Below, piece by piece: positions 9,755-20,681 of a stretch of 64,000 nucleotides of DNA. The position numbers and the translations under genes were made by a program. Under the pieces are notes generated by a model. The model searched no databases. It saw nothing but the letters and a program-made list of their open reading frames with translations, and had not been told where the DNA came from. Each line of letters starts with the position of its first letter. Position 1 is the first letter of the stretch. Where the stretch lies: contig NC_135243.1 of assembly GCF_947623445.1 (NCBI RefSeq), positions 10,914,501-10,978,500 of the forward strand, written 5' to 3'. This stretch comes from Clavelina lepadiformis (Eukaryota; Chordata; Ascidiacea; Aplousobranchia; Clavelinidae).

Positions 9755-12700
9755 ATGCCTTACTCTATTCAGTTGAAGAGGTTGTTTTCAACAGGAGAGA
9801 AAGTTGCAATTTTGTCTTTTAAAAATATTTTTCCACTGGAAACAAATACTACCACTTGTACATACTGCTGCAGCCAACATGTGAGCAAAAGGAAGTATTA
9901 TAAACAGACAGCTTTCGGAATCCAAAAGCTTACAGTGAGATCCATTTATAACAACCCTGCTCAGTTGCAAGTTAGTGGAAAAAAGGAACCTGAAAAGACA
10001 CCACAAATTTTACATGTTGCTGAAAGAGAATATTTCCATGATGAATGGACAAATTTGTCTCCCAAAATTTTGGATGCTGTAGAAAAAAAATTGCACCTTC
10101 GAAACGACCACCCTATTTCTTTAATGAAAGAGGTTTGTAAGCATGTACAATGTATATTTTAGAGGAACAAGGGGAACAGACTTAAGACGGACGCTGGCCA
10201 CTTTGGCAAACAACACAAAATCTAATATTTTTATTGCATTTCTTGAGGTACTGCATTTAGATTAAAAGCTTCATTTGTTTTTGGTTAAAACTTGATGCTT
10301 GTCGAGATACTAAGACTTTAATTTTGTACACAGAATAGCCTCGTAGCCTAAATAGGTTCAGTGGCTCCGCTAATTGTTACCAGCAATTATTACCTTAATT
10401 ATTATTTAACATGTTTTAAGCCTTTTTGGCTTTGTGACTTTTTCCCATTTATTGGCAAGTGCTAGTAGCAATTGACTTGATTTTTATAGTGTCCAGTGTC
10501 CACCGTACTTTTGACGAAAGTTAAAACAACTGATTGATTGAAATCTACTTAACAGGCTCTACCACGTACCTAACAGCCTTAGGTTGCTACAATCCTTACC
10601 TGCTTGATGGTTTTTTGAAGACAGAAACTGACTCTCCACTCGATTTCTAAAGCAAAACTGCATTATAAAAATGACATTCTCTATTCACTATAGCTAGTCT
10701 CTATTTTCATTCTGTAATCTCTTCACCTGATTGTAGCATGGCTAACTGTAGGAAAACTAAAACTGATAAAAACAATCTAAAATGACAAGATTTCGGTATA
10801 TCAAATCTAAAATGACTGTAACTATAAAATGTTTTGGTCCAGTGTTAATAAATTTATGATCTATACATGCATCTTTTTGTCTGATCCACAGAAGTTTTTC
10901 ATATTATATTTTTCAATTGGCAAGTTGGTTATAAGTTTGTGTTGTAGGTTATTGTTCAACATTTCTATAAAAACTACACCAGAGGAGGAAATCCAATCTT
11001 TGCTGTATTTGATAACTTATCACCAGTTGTGACACCAGAGCAAAATTTTGATCAACTTTTGATTCCCAGTGGTATGTTTGGGTTAATTTTAAATAGAACT
11101 TACGGTGTTATGTTTAGGAATGTAAGTTCTAGGTAATTTAGCCTAACTTTTGAATAATTTCAATGCTACAGTGCAGTATTGTTTCCAATCATGTGTAACA
11201 TACAAAAATGCAGATCATGTGAGCAGACGAAAATCAGATAACTACTACATTAATAAGTCCTACATGTTGAGAGCACATACATCAGCCCATGAGCATGATC
11301 TTATTAAATCTGGTTTAAATGCATTTATCACTGTTGGTGATGTCTATCGTCGTGATACAATTGATTCTACACATTTTCCTGTTTTTCACCAACTGGAAGG
11401 TGTAAGGCTCTTTAATGCAGAGCAGGTATAACCACTCTTCCTCATATAAATATAACCAATGATTGTTAACCATAGTGCAGCTACTGTAGTGGAAATTCAG
11501 AAATAGTGATAGTTTTGTAACGTTATGCTATTAAAATATCCATCAAGTTTATGCTGTATTGCCCATGCTGGAATTTTTGATTTGCAGCTGTTTGCTACGT
11601 CTGATGACAAAACCAGTTTATCACTTTTTGAAAAAGGTGAAAAACTTCATGAAAAGCAAGCATGCCATACTATGGAGGCAGCCAAACTGGTTGAATATAA
11701 TCTAAAAAAATCTATTGAAAGCTGCATGTTAGAACTTTTTGGAAAAGGTTTTTATCATAACCAAGTGTATAAAATTTTTGTTATAAAATGATTTTTGACT
11801 GACATCATACATTACTACAAAATGAAGGAACTGTAAAATATTTACGGTGCTTGTCTTTAGACGTGCAGTGCCGTTGGATTGATGCATATTTTCCATTTAC
11901 TCACCCATCATTTGAATTAGAGATTAAATACAATGGCGAATGGGTGGAAATGCTGGGGTGTGGTATACTGCAACAGGAAATTCTTAATAAAGGTAATTTT
12001 CAGAAATGTCTTTGTGATAGACAACCATCCTTATACACTAAAATTAAGGTAAAAACCCAATATGTTAAATATCATGATCACGGTTTTGCTTGCATTTGTT
12101 TCGCTGCATTTGAATCTTAGGCACATAACTATAACTATGTTTTAGCTGGTGCACAGCACCATATGGCATGGGCATTCGGCCTGGGCCTTGAAAGGCTTGC
12201 AATGAAGTTATTTGATATTCCTGACATAAGGTATTTCTGGAGCAATGACGAAGCTGTTTTATCTCAGTTCCGTGGTCTCAGTGATGCCAAAAATATAAAA
12301 TTTAAGGTATCCATTATTTTATTTGAAAGATAATAATTACACGCTTTCATCACCTAGATCTGCTGTTTTTCTTCTAGATTCTACAGAGTCTAGAAAATAT
12401 TGTGTGCTATATTTTAGTCAGTTTTTGGTTACCCGTGCATTTAATTTCACTTTCGCATTTAGCCTGTAACAAGCAAGCAGCCAGCACTGTACCATGATAT
12501 TTCATTCTGGGTACCAAAAGAATTTTGTGTCAACGATTTCTACGATCTTGTGCGCAACATTAGTAGCGACATAGTTGAGCAGATTGCAGTGATGGACAAA
12601 TTTACCAATCCCAAGTATGTTTACAAAACTCTTCATTTTATAACGTTTCTAGTAAAATTTATGTTTATTATTATGTTCATCATGTAAAGTCATGTTCTTG

Positions 12701-13010
12701 CACGTGATCATATTAATTCCATCAAAAGAATAAGATCATCTGAGAAACAAACGCTTTTCTTTGTCTGAACATGTTAGTCAAATTGTCGCACCATAGTAAT
12801 ACATGTGGTAAACCAATAAATGTTGACATTCCAGACAGTTAAACAGCTTATACTTACCGTTAATTTTGTAGGACGGACCGGACAAGCTACTGTTTCAGAG
12901 TATTTTATCGGCATACATCCAGACCTTTAAACAAATTAGAAGTTTCTGAAGTTCATTCCGCGTTGAAAGAAGCTGCTGTGAAGTACTTGGATGTTGATGG
13001 TCGCTGGTAG
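9755..13010 (+). CDS. FARS2: Mitochondrial phenylalanyl-tRNA synthetase, eight exons
   Basis: This enzyme charges mitochondrial tRNA-Phe with phenylalanine as a monomer. Predicted exons: 9755-10132, 10948-11071, 11214-11425, 11588-11747, 11861-11992, 12146-12306, 12463-12614, 12872-13010. All junctions are GT-AG and phases agree, giving 1458 nt and 485 aa. Visible landmarks are RAHTSAH (about 187-193), class II motif 2 VGDVYRRD...FHQLEG (about 208-230), [19 protein letters not shown], and motif 3 GLGLER (about 347-352). A C-terminal ferredoxin-fold anticodon-binding domain follows (about 393-485), with HDISFWVP and CFRVFYRH. The human protein is 451 aa; the extra length is N-terminal, with a basic stretch compatible with a mitochondrial targeting sequence. 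Intron 1 (815 bp) carries a dispersed repeat copy. An AATAAA lies at 13198-13203. Confidence 0.95.
10358..10540 (+). repeat. Dispersed repeat copy 2, in FARS2 intron 1
   Basis: Same family as the insert at 7851-8067. Shared words in order are GCTAATTGTTACCAGCAATT, ATGTTTTAAGCC, GTGACTTTTTCC, TTGACTTGATTTTTA and CTTTTGACGAAA. It is diverged from the first copy and ends in an A-rich tail-like stretch. It looks like a SINE or MITE; no tRNA-type promoter boxes were recognised with confidence. Confidence 0.7.
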
Positions 13011-15482
13011 CTCACGCAAAACCTGTGTTTACCTTATTTTGGAAAATACATAAATTGAATCAGAGAGGCTGACAACCTGATTTTGTCATGTAAAAGTCAT
13101 CTTCTAGTGTTCAATTTTCCAGAAAATCTTAGTGACTTGCGACATGAGGAAAGATGGATAATTCGAGGATAAATGTTTTGTTATTGTGTCATCCTATAAT
13201 AAACTGGCAACAACTATGGCCAGCGCTATTGAAATATTAAGTAGCTGATAGTGTCCGTCTTGGAACCTGGTATGCATATTCCATAAGCTAGTTTCGGACA
13301 AGTAGGAACAAACGTTTCACCAAATGACCAAAATGTTCAATGCTGTGTCTTAATTTTACTAGTTTTTGGCGATGGGGCTCGCCTGGCGTTTGTTAAAAAC
13401 ACCTAAAGAGCTGTGTTCAATTCACACATTACAACTTTTGAGTGTTTTCATCACTGAAAATGTAGACGGTATTTGTCGTACCTTTTAAAGTAGTACCGCA
13501 GACGAGGTGCAGCAAGTTTTTGACATTTTCGTTACAATTGCTTAAGCATTGCACTTGGACAACAAAAAGAAAGTTCTTATATGGCTCAATCGTATTTTCC
13601 CCAAAATTCATACGAGTGGCCCGTAAAGGACCCATCAATGTTAAACTTATCGATTTTCTTGAAAAGTTTAGACGTTTTAGGTAATAGTTTAAAAAACTCT
13701 ATTAGACCAATCGGTGGCCAGTGTTTTTCAGTCCGGTAATTTTCCTTGGCAAATGGCGTGTTAAGAACTTTCAGGTTGCATGCATATGTTAGGCTACAAT
13801 GCACTTAGGGTATGATTTCTTTGGCCAGAAATTATGGTCTTGAGTTGTGCGGGCGCTAGAGATATGTTATTATGTTGGGATTTCATAAAATAAAATCCTC
13901 CGGCACATGAAGATCACATGCAAAAGTTCCGAGAATCCCATGTGGGATTTTTTGAGTAATTGTGTTTTTACTAAATTCACTATTACAATAAACCAAACAA
14001 ATTAGCCCTTTTTACAAGATTGGTCAAATCCTGAAGGCTTGTTGCAAATTAAAGACAAAACACTATGTTAGGGTTCTTCATATTTAAAAAATACAAGTTA
14101 AATAGACCTGCCCCATTCTGTATCAACCAAAACTAAACTGGCAAAAAAATTTTACTTTCTAATTCCGCTCATAAAGCTTATCTAGATCTGGTTAGTAGGC
14201 TACAGGTAAACACGTTACAAAAAAATAAATGTTTAAGGGACTTGAAGCGCAGTTGTTACAAAACGTTCGAGAAGGAAATAGTTTGCAGGCAATTTAGAGA
14301 ATCTGTATATTTCGACATTTAACAGGAACTTTATTTCTTGCGACAAAATGCAAACGTATAGTTACTGAAGTCAGAAAATTTTGTTCAATATTTTGATACA
14401 CTGTTGATTTTCTATTCTTCATACCTCAATTCGTCCGTTTGTAATTTAAACGTTGCAAAAATCAATTTAAATTTGTTCGGAATTCAACAAATTTTCTAAG
14501 GTTACTGCTTCATTAAAGCGAAGTTTTACTTTTTAAGTTTCATACGTATATAGGCTACTTGGTCTTGGTTTACCATGGTTATGCAAGATGAGACAAAAAT
14601 ATTATTTTTATTTTTTAAGTCCCTCAATAAATGACGAGAAAATTTATTAAAACTCATACGCGTAATTTCAAGCTATGCCATAGCTATCATAATCTATAAA
14701 GCGATTAGTCAATGCATAGGCCTACATCACGTTTTTGAATGAAAGCACTTTTCCGAAAATTGTCTTGACATGGGTGACTTTTCCGACATATTTTTGCAGT
14801 CCTTGGATGTATACTGCATTATAACGAGATTCCACTTAACTCAAGAAAAATGAACTTTGAACGTGAAATGCAAAGAAACCTTTATAGGCATATACAAAGC
14901 GCTTGACTGCCGCTTACAGGTAATATGGAAAGGGTGTAAAGAGTAACGATAAAAGTTTGATTACAAATAGCAAATGACGAAGTTGTCATGAGTGTATGAG
15001 TTGTCATGAGTACTGTATAGAGCCGCGATCTGGGGTTATCTGAGAAAATTGAAAAACTGTATAACACAAAATGTTTCTTTTTTTGCTTAAACCTAGTTAA
15101 TATTTAATGAACAGAATACTTCTCTTTGATACACCACCTACAAAGCTAATATTTGCTTATGACAACGGCAATGTTTCAACGATCGAGTTAAACTCGAAGA
15201 TTGTGCGAAGCCCTCCGCTTTAAACTCGGAAACGTATGACGCCAGGACATTAGGATAGGTTTAAGTCTACAGAAAGATAGCTTTGAATGTTCTATATGTG
15301 AACTTAAATAGAGGTAAATCGTTTTCTTATTTGGATCAAAGGATGTGTAAGAAAAGGTTGAGCTTGGAGAAAAAGAATAGTTTAACTACGTGTTTTATCT
15401 ATTACTTATCCGTAACCAGAATAAACAGCCAACTACATATTAGGTCTAAACCTGTCTAATTTATTGTAATACAATTTTTCAG
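13011..15482. other. Intergenic region with no gene seen
   Basis: After the FARS2 3' UTR the sequence is AT-rich, with short unsupported open frames on both strands. A small inverted motif around 13870-13960 (AAAATCCT...TGGGATTTT) is the only structure noticed. Confidence 0.45.
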
Positions 15483-15509
15483 CGTGTAAATTGTAGTGTG
15501 TAAATTACA

Positions 15510-15749
15510 ATGAGCGACATAAAGCCATCTGAAATCTTGGACGAACCACCTATATATCATTGCTGGTGGTCGGTAAAAACAGCGGGATGTAAATTGGTTG
15601 ATCCGGATTCTCAATATCTAGACTTCAATCAGTACGGTTGGTTGTATATTGGAGGTGGGATATTGGTCCTGTTTGTGGTTGTTGGACTTTTCTTCGCCAT
15701 TTGCAAGGTCACTACCAAGTCACCGAAGTCAAAGACTCAGCACGTCTAA
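15510..15749 (+). CDS. Small single-pass membrane protein, 79 aa, unrecognised
   Basis: The ATG-initiated frame encodes 79 residues. An N-terminal ectodomain-like part of about 42 residues has an IYHCWWSVKTAGCK motif with two cysteines. A strongly hydrophobic segment follows (about 43-66, with LYIGGGILVLFVVVGLFF). The C-terminal tail is basic (KVTTKSPKSK). There is no cleavable signal peptide, and positive residues after the membrane segment favour N-out, C-in topology. A pyrimidine-rich splice acceptor (TTTTTCAG, ending 15482) lies 27 bp before the start and could receive a 5' UTR exon or a spliced leader. An AATAAA lies at 16173-16178. Composition and topology look like a real small integral membrane protein, but I cannot name a family. 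Confidence 0.6.
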   Translation: MSDIKPSEILDEPPIYHCWWSVKTAGCKLVDPDSQYLDFNQYGWLYIGGGILVLFVVVGLFFAICKVTTKSPKSKTQHV

Positions 15750-16916
15750 AACTACAAAATGGCACCTTTAAATTTGTTTGTGTAACCGTTTGTGCAGACT
15801 TACCAAGCGTTTGACATCTTTTCTCACTTCTTTAATTTGTCACGGTTCGTGTAGAAAAGAACATAGATTTTTTGTGTTGTGTTTGTAGTTGAATTGTTAA
15901 TGTAATTATTACATCAGCCTATAAAGACATTTACTATAAGAGAAAATGCTATATTGTCTCAACTTTGTAACTGCCTTGAATGTCTTCCAAACCGTTGACT
16001 TTTGAGAACGTTTTAATTTGCTCCCTCTTGTTATTCATAACCACAGAAGACATGTATATGTGGGTAGTTTCTACATTATTCCAAACCACGCTTTGGTTGT
16101 ATCATATGGTAATTTTTGAACACTCTACCTTAGAATGTGACTTTTATTCCAGAATGTTTATATTTTAAGTGTAATAAAGCATAGAATGCAGCTTTTGTCA
16201 GTTCTCAATTTTGTACATTACATGTAAAGATCTCTTCAAGGTAACAAGACGATCGAAGATTTGTAGATTGCGTGAGTTATTGCTTAATAGACTATATATG
16301 GCATATATACGCTTAATAAAACTGAATGGTCACAAAAGTCTTTCAGGCATTTAACAGCAACGCTACTTTATGTATACTTGCACGCAAATATTTCAAACAT
16401 CATAGCAAACATCCAGTTTACGATTTTGAATCTAAAACATTTTTTATTCACTGGTTGTTCCCAACATTTAAAAAAATCAAAAAAACGCATAGGCTACTTT
16501 GCTACAACTACGCTTTTAACATTGTATTTTTTTTTCTGATAGCGTTAGGTTACAAGAGAAGAGGCTGGAATACACTGGTTAATGTGTACCCAAAATATTT
16601 TATTATATTGCAATCTGACTTTTAAGGACTATGAAAAGGTTGCGATTCCTGTCTAGAGTTTTCCAAGACTTCAGTCGAATAGGTTATAATAGTATTATAC
16701 ACTGAAAATCTGATTAATTTCATTTTTAATGCTCTTCATCATTACTACAGACAAACACGGGAAAATACAACAATATAATTGTCCAAACAAAAGATTTAGA
16801 AACCCAATTATCAACAAGCGCATCTCCTCCTTCCATTACACGAACAATTAAAGAGAACCACCTAATTCGACCTCGTTCGTACATACTGGTTCTGAATGTC
16901 TCTGTCTCTGTGTGTG
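15750..16916. other. 3' UTR and intergenic sequence
   Basis: This holds the putative 3' UTR of the 79-residue gene to about 16190, then AT-rich sequence. Open frames here are low-complexity and show no family similarity. Confidence 0.4.
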
Positions 16917-17055
16917 TAAACATAGCATGCAACAGTACATATATACATATATACACTGAGTGAGAGCATTAAAGAAATAGAATGCCAGCTTGAGGCGCAA
17001 TGTGTTTTTATCAAAACAGTAACGGTTTAGACTTTTGCACTCGAAGATTTGACAA
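16917..17055 (-). repeat. Second fragment of the MRFEAKH-family transposon 5' region
   Basis: It shares with 6852-6980 the words AGCATGCAAC.GTACATA, TATATACACTGA, CATTAAAGAAA..GAAT, CAGCTTGAGGCGCAAT and an ACTCGA. motif. The corresponding part of the first copy encodes the ASSWDSV...CTVACYDD region. Only the 5' portion is present here. Confidence 0.65.
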
Positions 17056-17099
17056 TATAAAAGAACATTTCCGAAATATAAAGTTATTTACATTTATCG

Positions 17100-17560
17100 G
17101 AATGATTTAAATGCAATTCTACAGCAGTAATTGAATATTTAAAAGAGGAAAATCTTCCAGTATTTTGGGGAAACATAAAAACATATAAATATTATATTAG
17201 TAATTATAAATAATGCTTCTTAAACCATGAAAAATACTTTACGATAAAATATATTATAGTATAAAAAGAATCAACATGAATCAATCAAATATTTTAGATT
17301 TAACAGTTCCTGATATCAAAACTCCTGCATTGAATCCAATGCCTTATATTAAGTCTCCCCATACTTTAAAAACATTAGCTTATAATGCAACTGCTAAAGT
17401 ATGAAGAGTCGTTAATGCATTTTCTAACTGGTTGTTGAATTATACACCATAAAATTTAAAACAACCGTTTCTCAAAATGCATGTGAGATTGTTTATTCCT
17501 CTCATGCCTCTGCTCCAAGTTCGAAGCGCACATCTTCGGGTGGCGATGGCGGGGACTATA
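17100..17560 (+). pseudogene. Unidentified mobile-element coding relic, copy 1
   Basis: The end of one frame reads EYLKEENLPVFWGN...YISNYK then a stop near 17205. A second short frame follows, opening MNQSNILDLTVPDIKTP at 17276 and stopped after about 42 residues. Conserved-looking text continues past the stop (RVVNAFSNWLLNYTP). The first frame end is clearly related to the reverse complement of 31480-31640. Two adjacent ORFs of this style suggest a multi-gene DNA element such as a Polinton-like transposon, but I cannot identify the proteins. Confidence 0.45.
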
Positions 17561-17570
17561 TTAATGTTTT

Positions 17571-18525
17571 GGGATGACATAAACCCAAGGCTTTAATTGT
17601 TCATTTAGGAGTCCTTTTGCCTGTTTACTTTTGACTCCCTTGCTTATGCTATGTCTTATTGTTTCTTTAAGTGTGCAAAACGTTCATATTCAAGTCCAAA
17701 TTCTTATATTCCTAAATGTAGTCGTAATTACATCAGAAGAAATTACCATGTACCACTTCCACAAACACACTTTTCAGAAATAGATTTTCATCAGCCCAGA
17801 TTTTCAGAGAGCATTTTAAAATAAAAAATAACAAAAAACTATTTCCTTTTTTCATAGCCTTATGCTATAGCTAATCAGATTAGGCTACCAATTCAACGTT
17901 ACATGTGATGTGTCACAAAATATCTACTTTGTAACCACTAACAATCCGACAACACTTTACATTACAGCGATATTCAACCACAACAAGTCTATTCTCGTAA
18001 CACTGTAGATGTACTACAAGTACTTGAAAAGCATGTTATTGTGGCGATAATGATGTTTTTGGTTGACATAAAGCCAAAGGCTTTAATTGTACGTTTCAAA
18101 CTCCTTTTTGTCTATATACTTTTTGACTCCGTTGCTTATTGCTATCTCTTCTTGTTTCTTTAAGTCAGCACAACATTCATAAAGTCCAAATTCTTATATT
18201 TTGAAATATAGTTATCATGTCATTTCCACAAACTCACTTTTAGATACCTTTTATAAAACCAGATTTTTCAAAAGAGATTTTATCAGGATTAGCGATTAAA
18301 GCGAGATTAAACGATTAAAAGCGATTAAAGCGATTAAACCCAGATCAATTTTATTTATCCTTTTTGCTATAGCCAATCAGCTAAGGCCACACGTTCTACA
18401 TATCGATCGTGTCACAGAATATCTCCTTTCTGACCAGTAACAATTTGAAAAACTATTTACATCACAAAACTAGAACACTTCTAAATTGGTAACACGTTAT
18501 ACCTACTCACAAGCACTTAAAAAAC
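17571..18525. repeat. Tandem direct duplication, period about 490 bp
   Basis: Copy 1 starts at 17571 (GATGACATAAACCCAAGGCT) and copy 2 at 18061 (TTGACATAAAGCCAAAGGCT). Both continue through TTTTTGACTCC.TTGCTTAT, TTGTTTCTTTAAG, AGTCCAAATTCTTATATT, TTCCACAAAC.CACTTTT, CTATAGC.AATCAG, GTGTCACA.AATATCT and a final ACAAG.ACTT. Copy 2 also contains a small GCGATTAAA array (about 18292-18342). It is non-coding and substantially diverged. Confidence 0.75.
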
Positions 18526-18536
18526 AGTTTACTCTA

Positions 18537-18860
18537 CCACACGGATACGTGTCATAGTTAAACGAAACAGCTATCTATAGCCACCGAACACAACACGCGC
18601 ATTTTTAAATGTCACATCGTTCTTTAGCCAGAGAACAGACAATTGCTTACTAAAACGCCAATTATCTGAATTATTACAATCGCCATATTAATCTACAACA
18701 CGGATACGTATCCTAATGAAACTGGACAGCTATGCATAGCAACGTAACACAACACGGGCATATTTTAAACGGCACATTTTTCCTAGCCAGAGAACACAAA
18801 ATTGCTTACTAAAACCCCAATTATCGGCTGTAAATTATTTCAATTTCCTATTAACATCGC
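18537..18860. repeat. Tandem direct duplication, period about 160 bp
   Basis: Two copies (about 18537-18696 and 18697-18860) share CACGGATACGT.TC, ACAGCTAT..ATAGC, ACACAACACG.GCAT.TTTAAA, TAGCCAGAGAACA and AATTGCTTACTAAAAC.CCAA. It immediately follows the 490-bp duplication and may belong to the same element. Confidence 0.75.
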
Positions 18861-20681
18861 CATACTCTATCCAGACTGTTCAGCATCAGGTAGAACGGAA
18901 ACCTTTGTTTGGGTGAGAAATGTTTGATGTCGATTAGTACAGCTAAACGTTGAGGGCATAACTTTGATGAAGCTCACTGCCATCAAGCATTTCAACAACA
19001 AACACCGGGCTGTTGTCACTCTTCTTTAAAATACCCACTAGGCCACTACACTACTGCAAATAACATGTTCGTAAGAGCTTAACGAAGTCACATGTCAGCT
19101 AACCTTAAGGCAGCCAAAAAACAAGTTGGTTTTTCTTCTTAAACCCAAAACACACAATCATATTCTTCTTCGGAAGCTGAGCAAAATTTGGACTCTGACA
19201 ATTATATTAGAGTAAAGTACTCGAGCAAATACGTTGAGTACTTGGTAATCGAGAAGTAACATTATTACTTTTATAAAATCCTGTTCTTCAGTATTTTTAC
19301 CGGAATGCCGTTTTGGCATGAAACATTATACCGGAACCACGCTCCAGTTTCCTTTCATCACTGGTTACGGCCCAAACGAACGCGCTATTTTTACTTAATA
19401 GCGACGTTTGTTTAATCATTAATGGAAGCGACTGCCCCGACCGCACTCCCTTAAGCTTTCTAAAAGTGCAATTCTTTTGATTAAACTGGCTAAGATGGTC
19501 GGTAATTGCAAATTTTAGGTGCCGTCTTGCTTCTTTTTAACTACAATTCCAAGAGCAATTAAAACCAAAAACGTTTTCTGTATGACAATGGTCCTAAAGT
19601 GCTATGGTTTACGATTGGTTATTAATAAAAAATTATAAGTAATACTTATTCACAAACAGTAAATGAAACTACGTACCGATACAAAAAAAAAACGATAAAA
19701 AGTAATGACATATAATAATATAAGGTATTTTTATGTAGCATCAAACAATACTGAATTCATAATAACAGAAAATGAAAATTAGAGATTTCCCTCAGGTACT
19801 GTCTGAAACAGACACAAGATAGAAAACGTAAAAAGTGCAATTAAAATCGAAATCCAGCACTTGTGCGAATTCAAGGTCCATTTTGGTAGGTTGTGACTGG
19901 TATTCTTAGCTTTTATTACAAAAAAGCGATATGATTCATAAAGCAAGTATCAATTAGGCTATAATCTAAAACTGAAGCACAACGTGAAAAACAAGAACTA
20001 CAATTGCTTATTCCGCAACTTTTCTGAGATGGCGTCCTGGGCAAATATAAGCAACTGCAACAACAAGAGCAATTAATACAAATTACAGAAACTGTGCCAA
20101 ATAATGCAACATATGAACAGCAAATATTGCACAGAAAACAGGATTGAAGGATTCAATCAAGGATTGAAATTATTTGATTTAGAACCTGTCACGTAAAAAC
20201 CAGGAAGGCACCGTTTAAAATAACAATTGAAGTTAAAAAGTACCATATCAGCACCTAAACGTACATAATTATTTGATGTCATACTTCTCTGCAAATACTG
20301 ATAATGCAGGTATATCATCACAGTGATATAAGATGCCCAAATATTAGATGTAGTACCAAAGTTTCATATCTTCTGTTATGCACCTGCAGTTTTTAAGTGT
20401 CATTTGCATCTCAACCATAGACGAAATTACTTAAAATATTATTAAGTGACCAACAAATAAATACAAAAATTGAAGATACGAACTATAATAAAAATATCCA
20501 AAAGTCATAAAAATACTTCAGAATTTCAATAATTTTCACTGCTAATCCACAACCTAGCGTTTCATAATGTGCTGATAGTAGAGAAACAATATGCTACATT
20601 GAGAAAAACATTAATGTAATGCTTAACGTCTAAAAGTCAAATCATAGCGCAAATATAATCCAACAGTCAGCAACCACCACT
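18861..20681. other. Gene-free stretch downstream of the USP gene
   Basis: AT-rich sequence with no supported ORF. A GTACTCGAG...GAGTACTT block near 19215-19245 may be a hAT-like remnant, but its partner end was not found. The part just below 20682 should contain the USP 3' UTR. Confidence 0.35.

Noticed and set aside
15180-15235. Inverted GAGTTAAACTCG and TTTAAACTCGG motifs
   Set aside because: They are too short and imperfect to separate from chance.
19200-19400. hAT-like block with GTACTCGAG and GAGTACTT
   Set aside because: Only one end is plausible and no target duplication was found, so it is not listed as an element.
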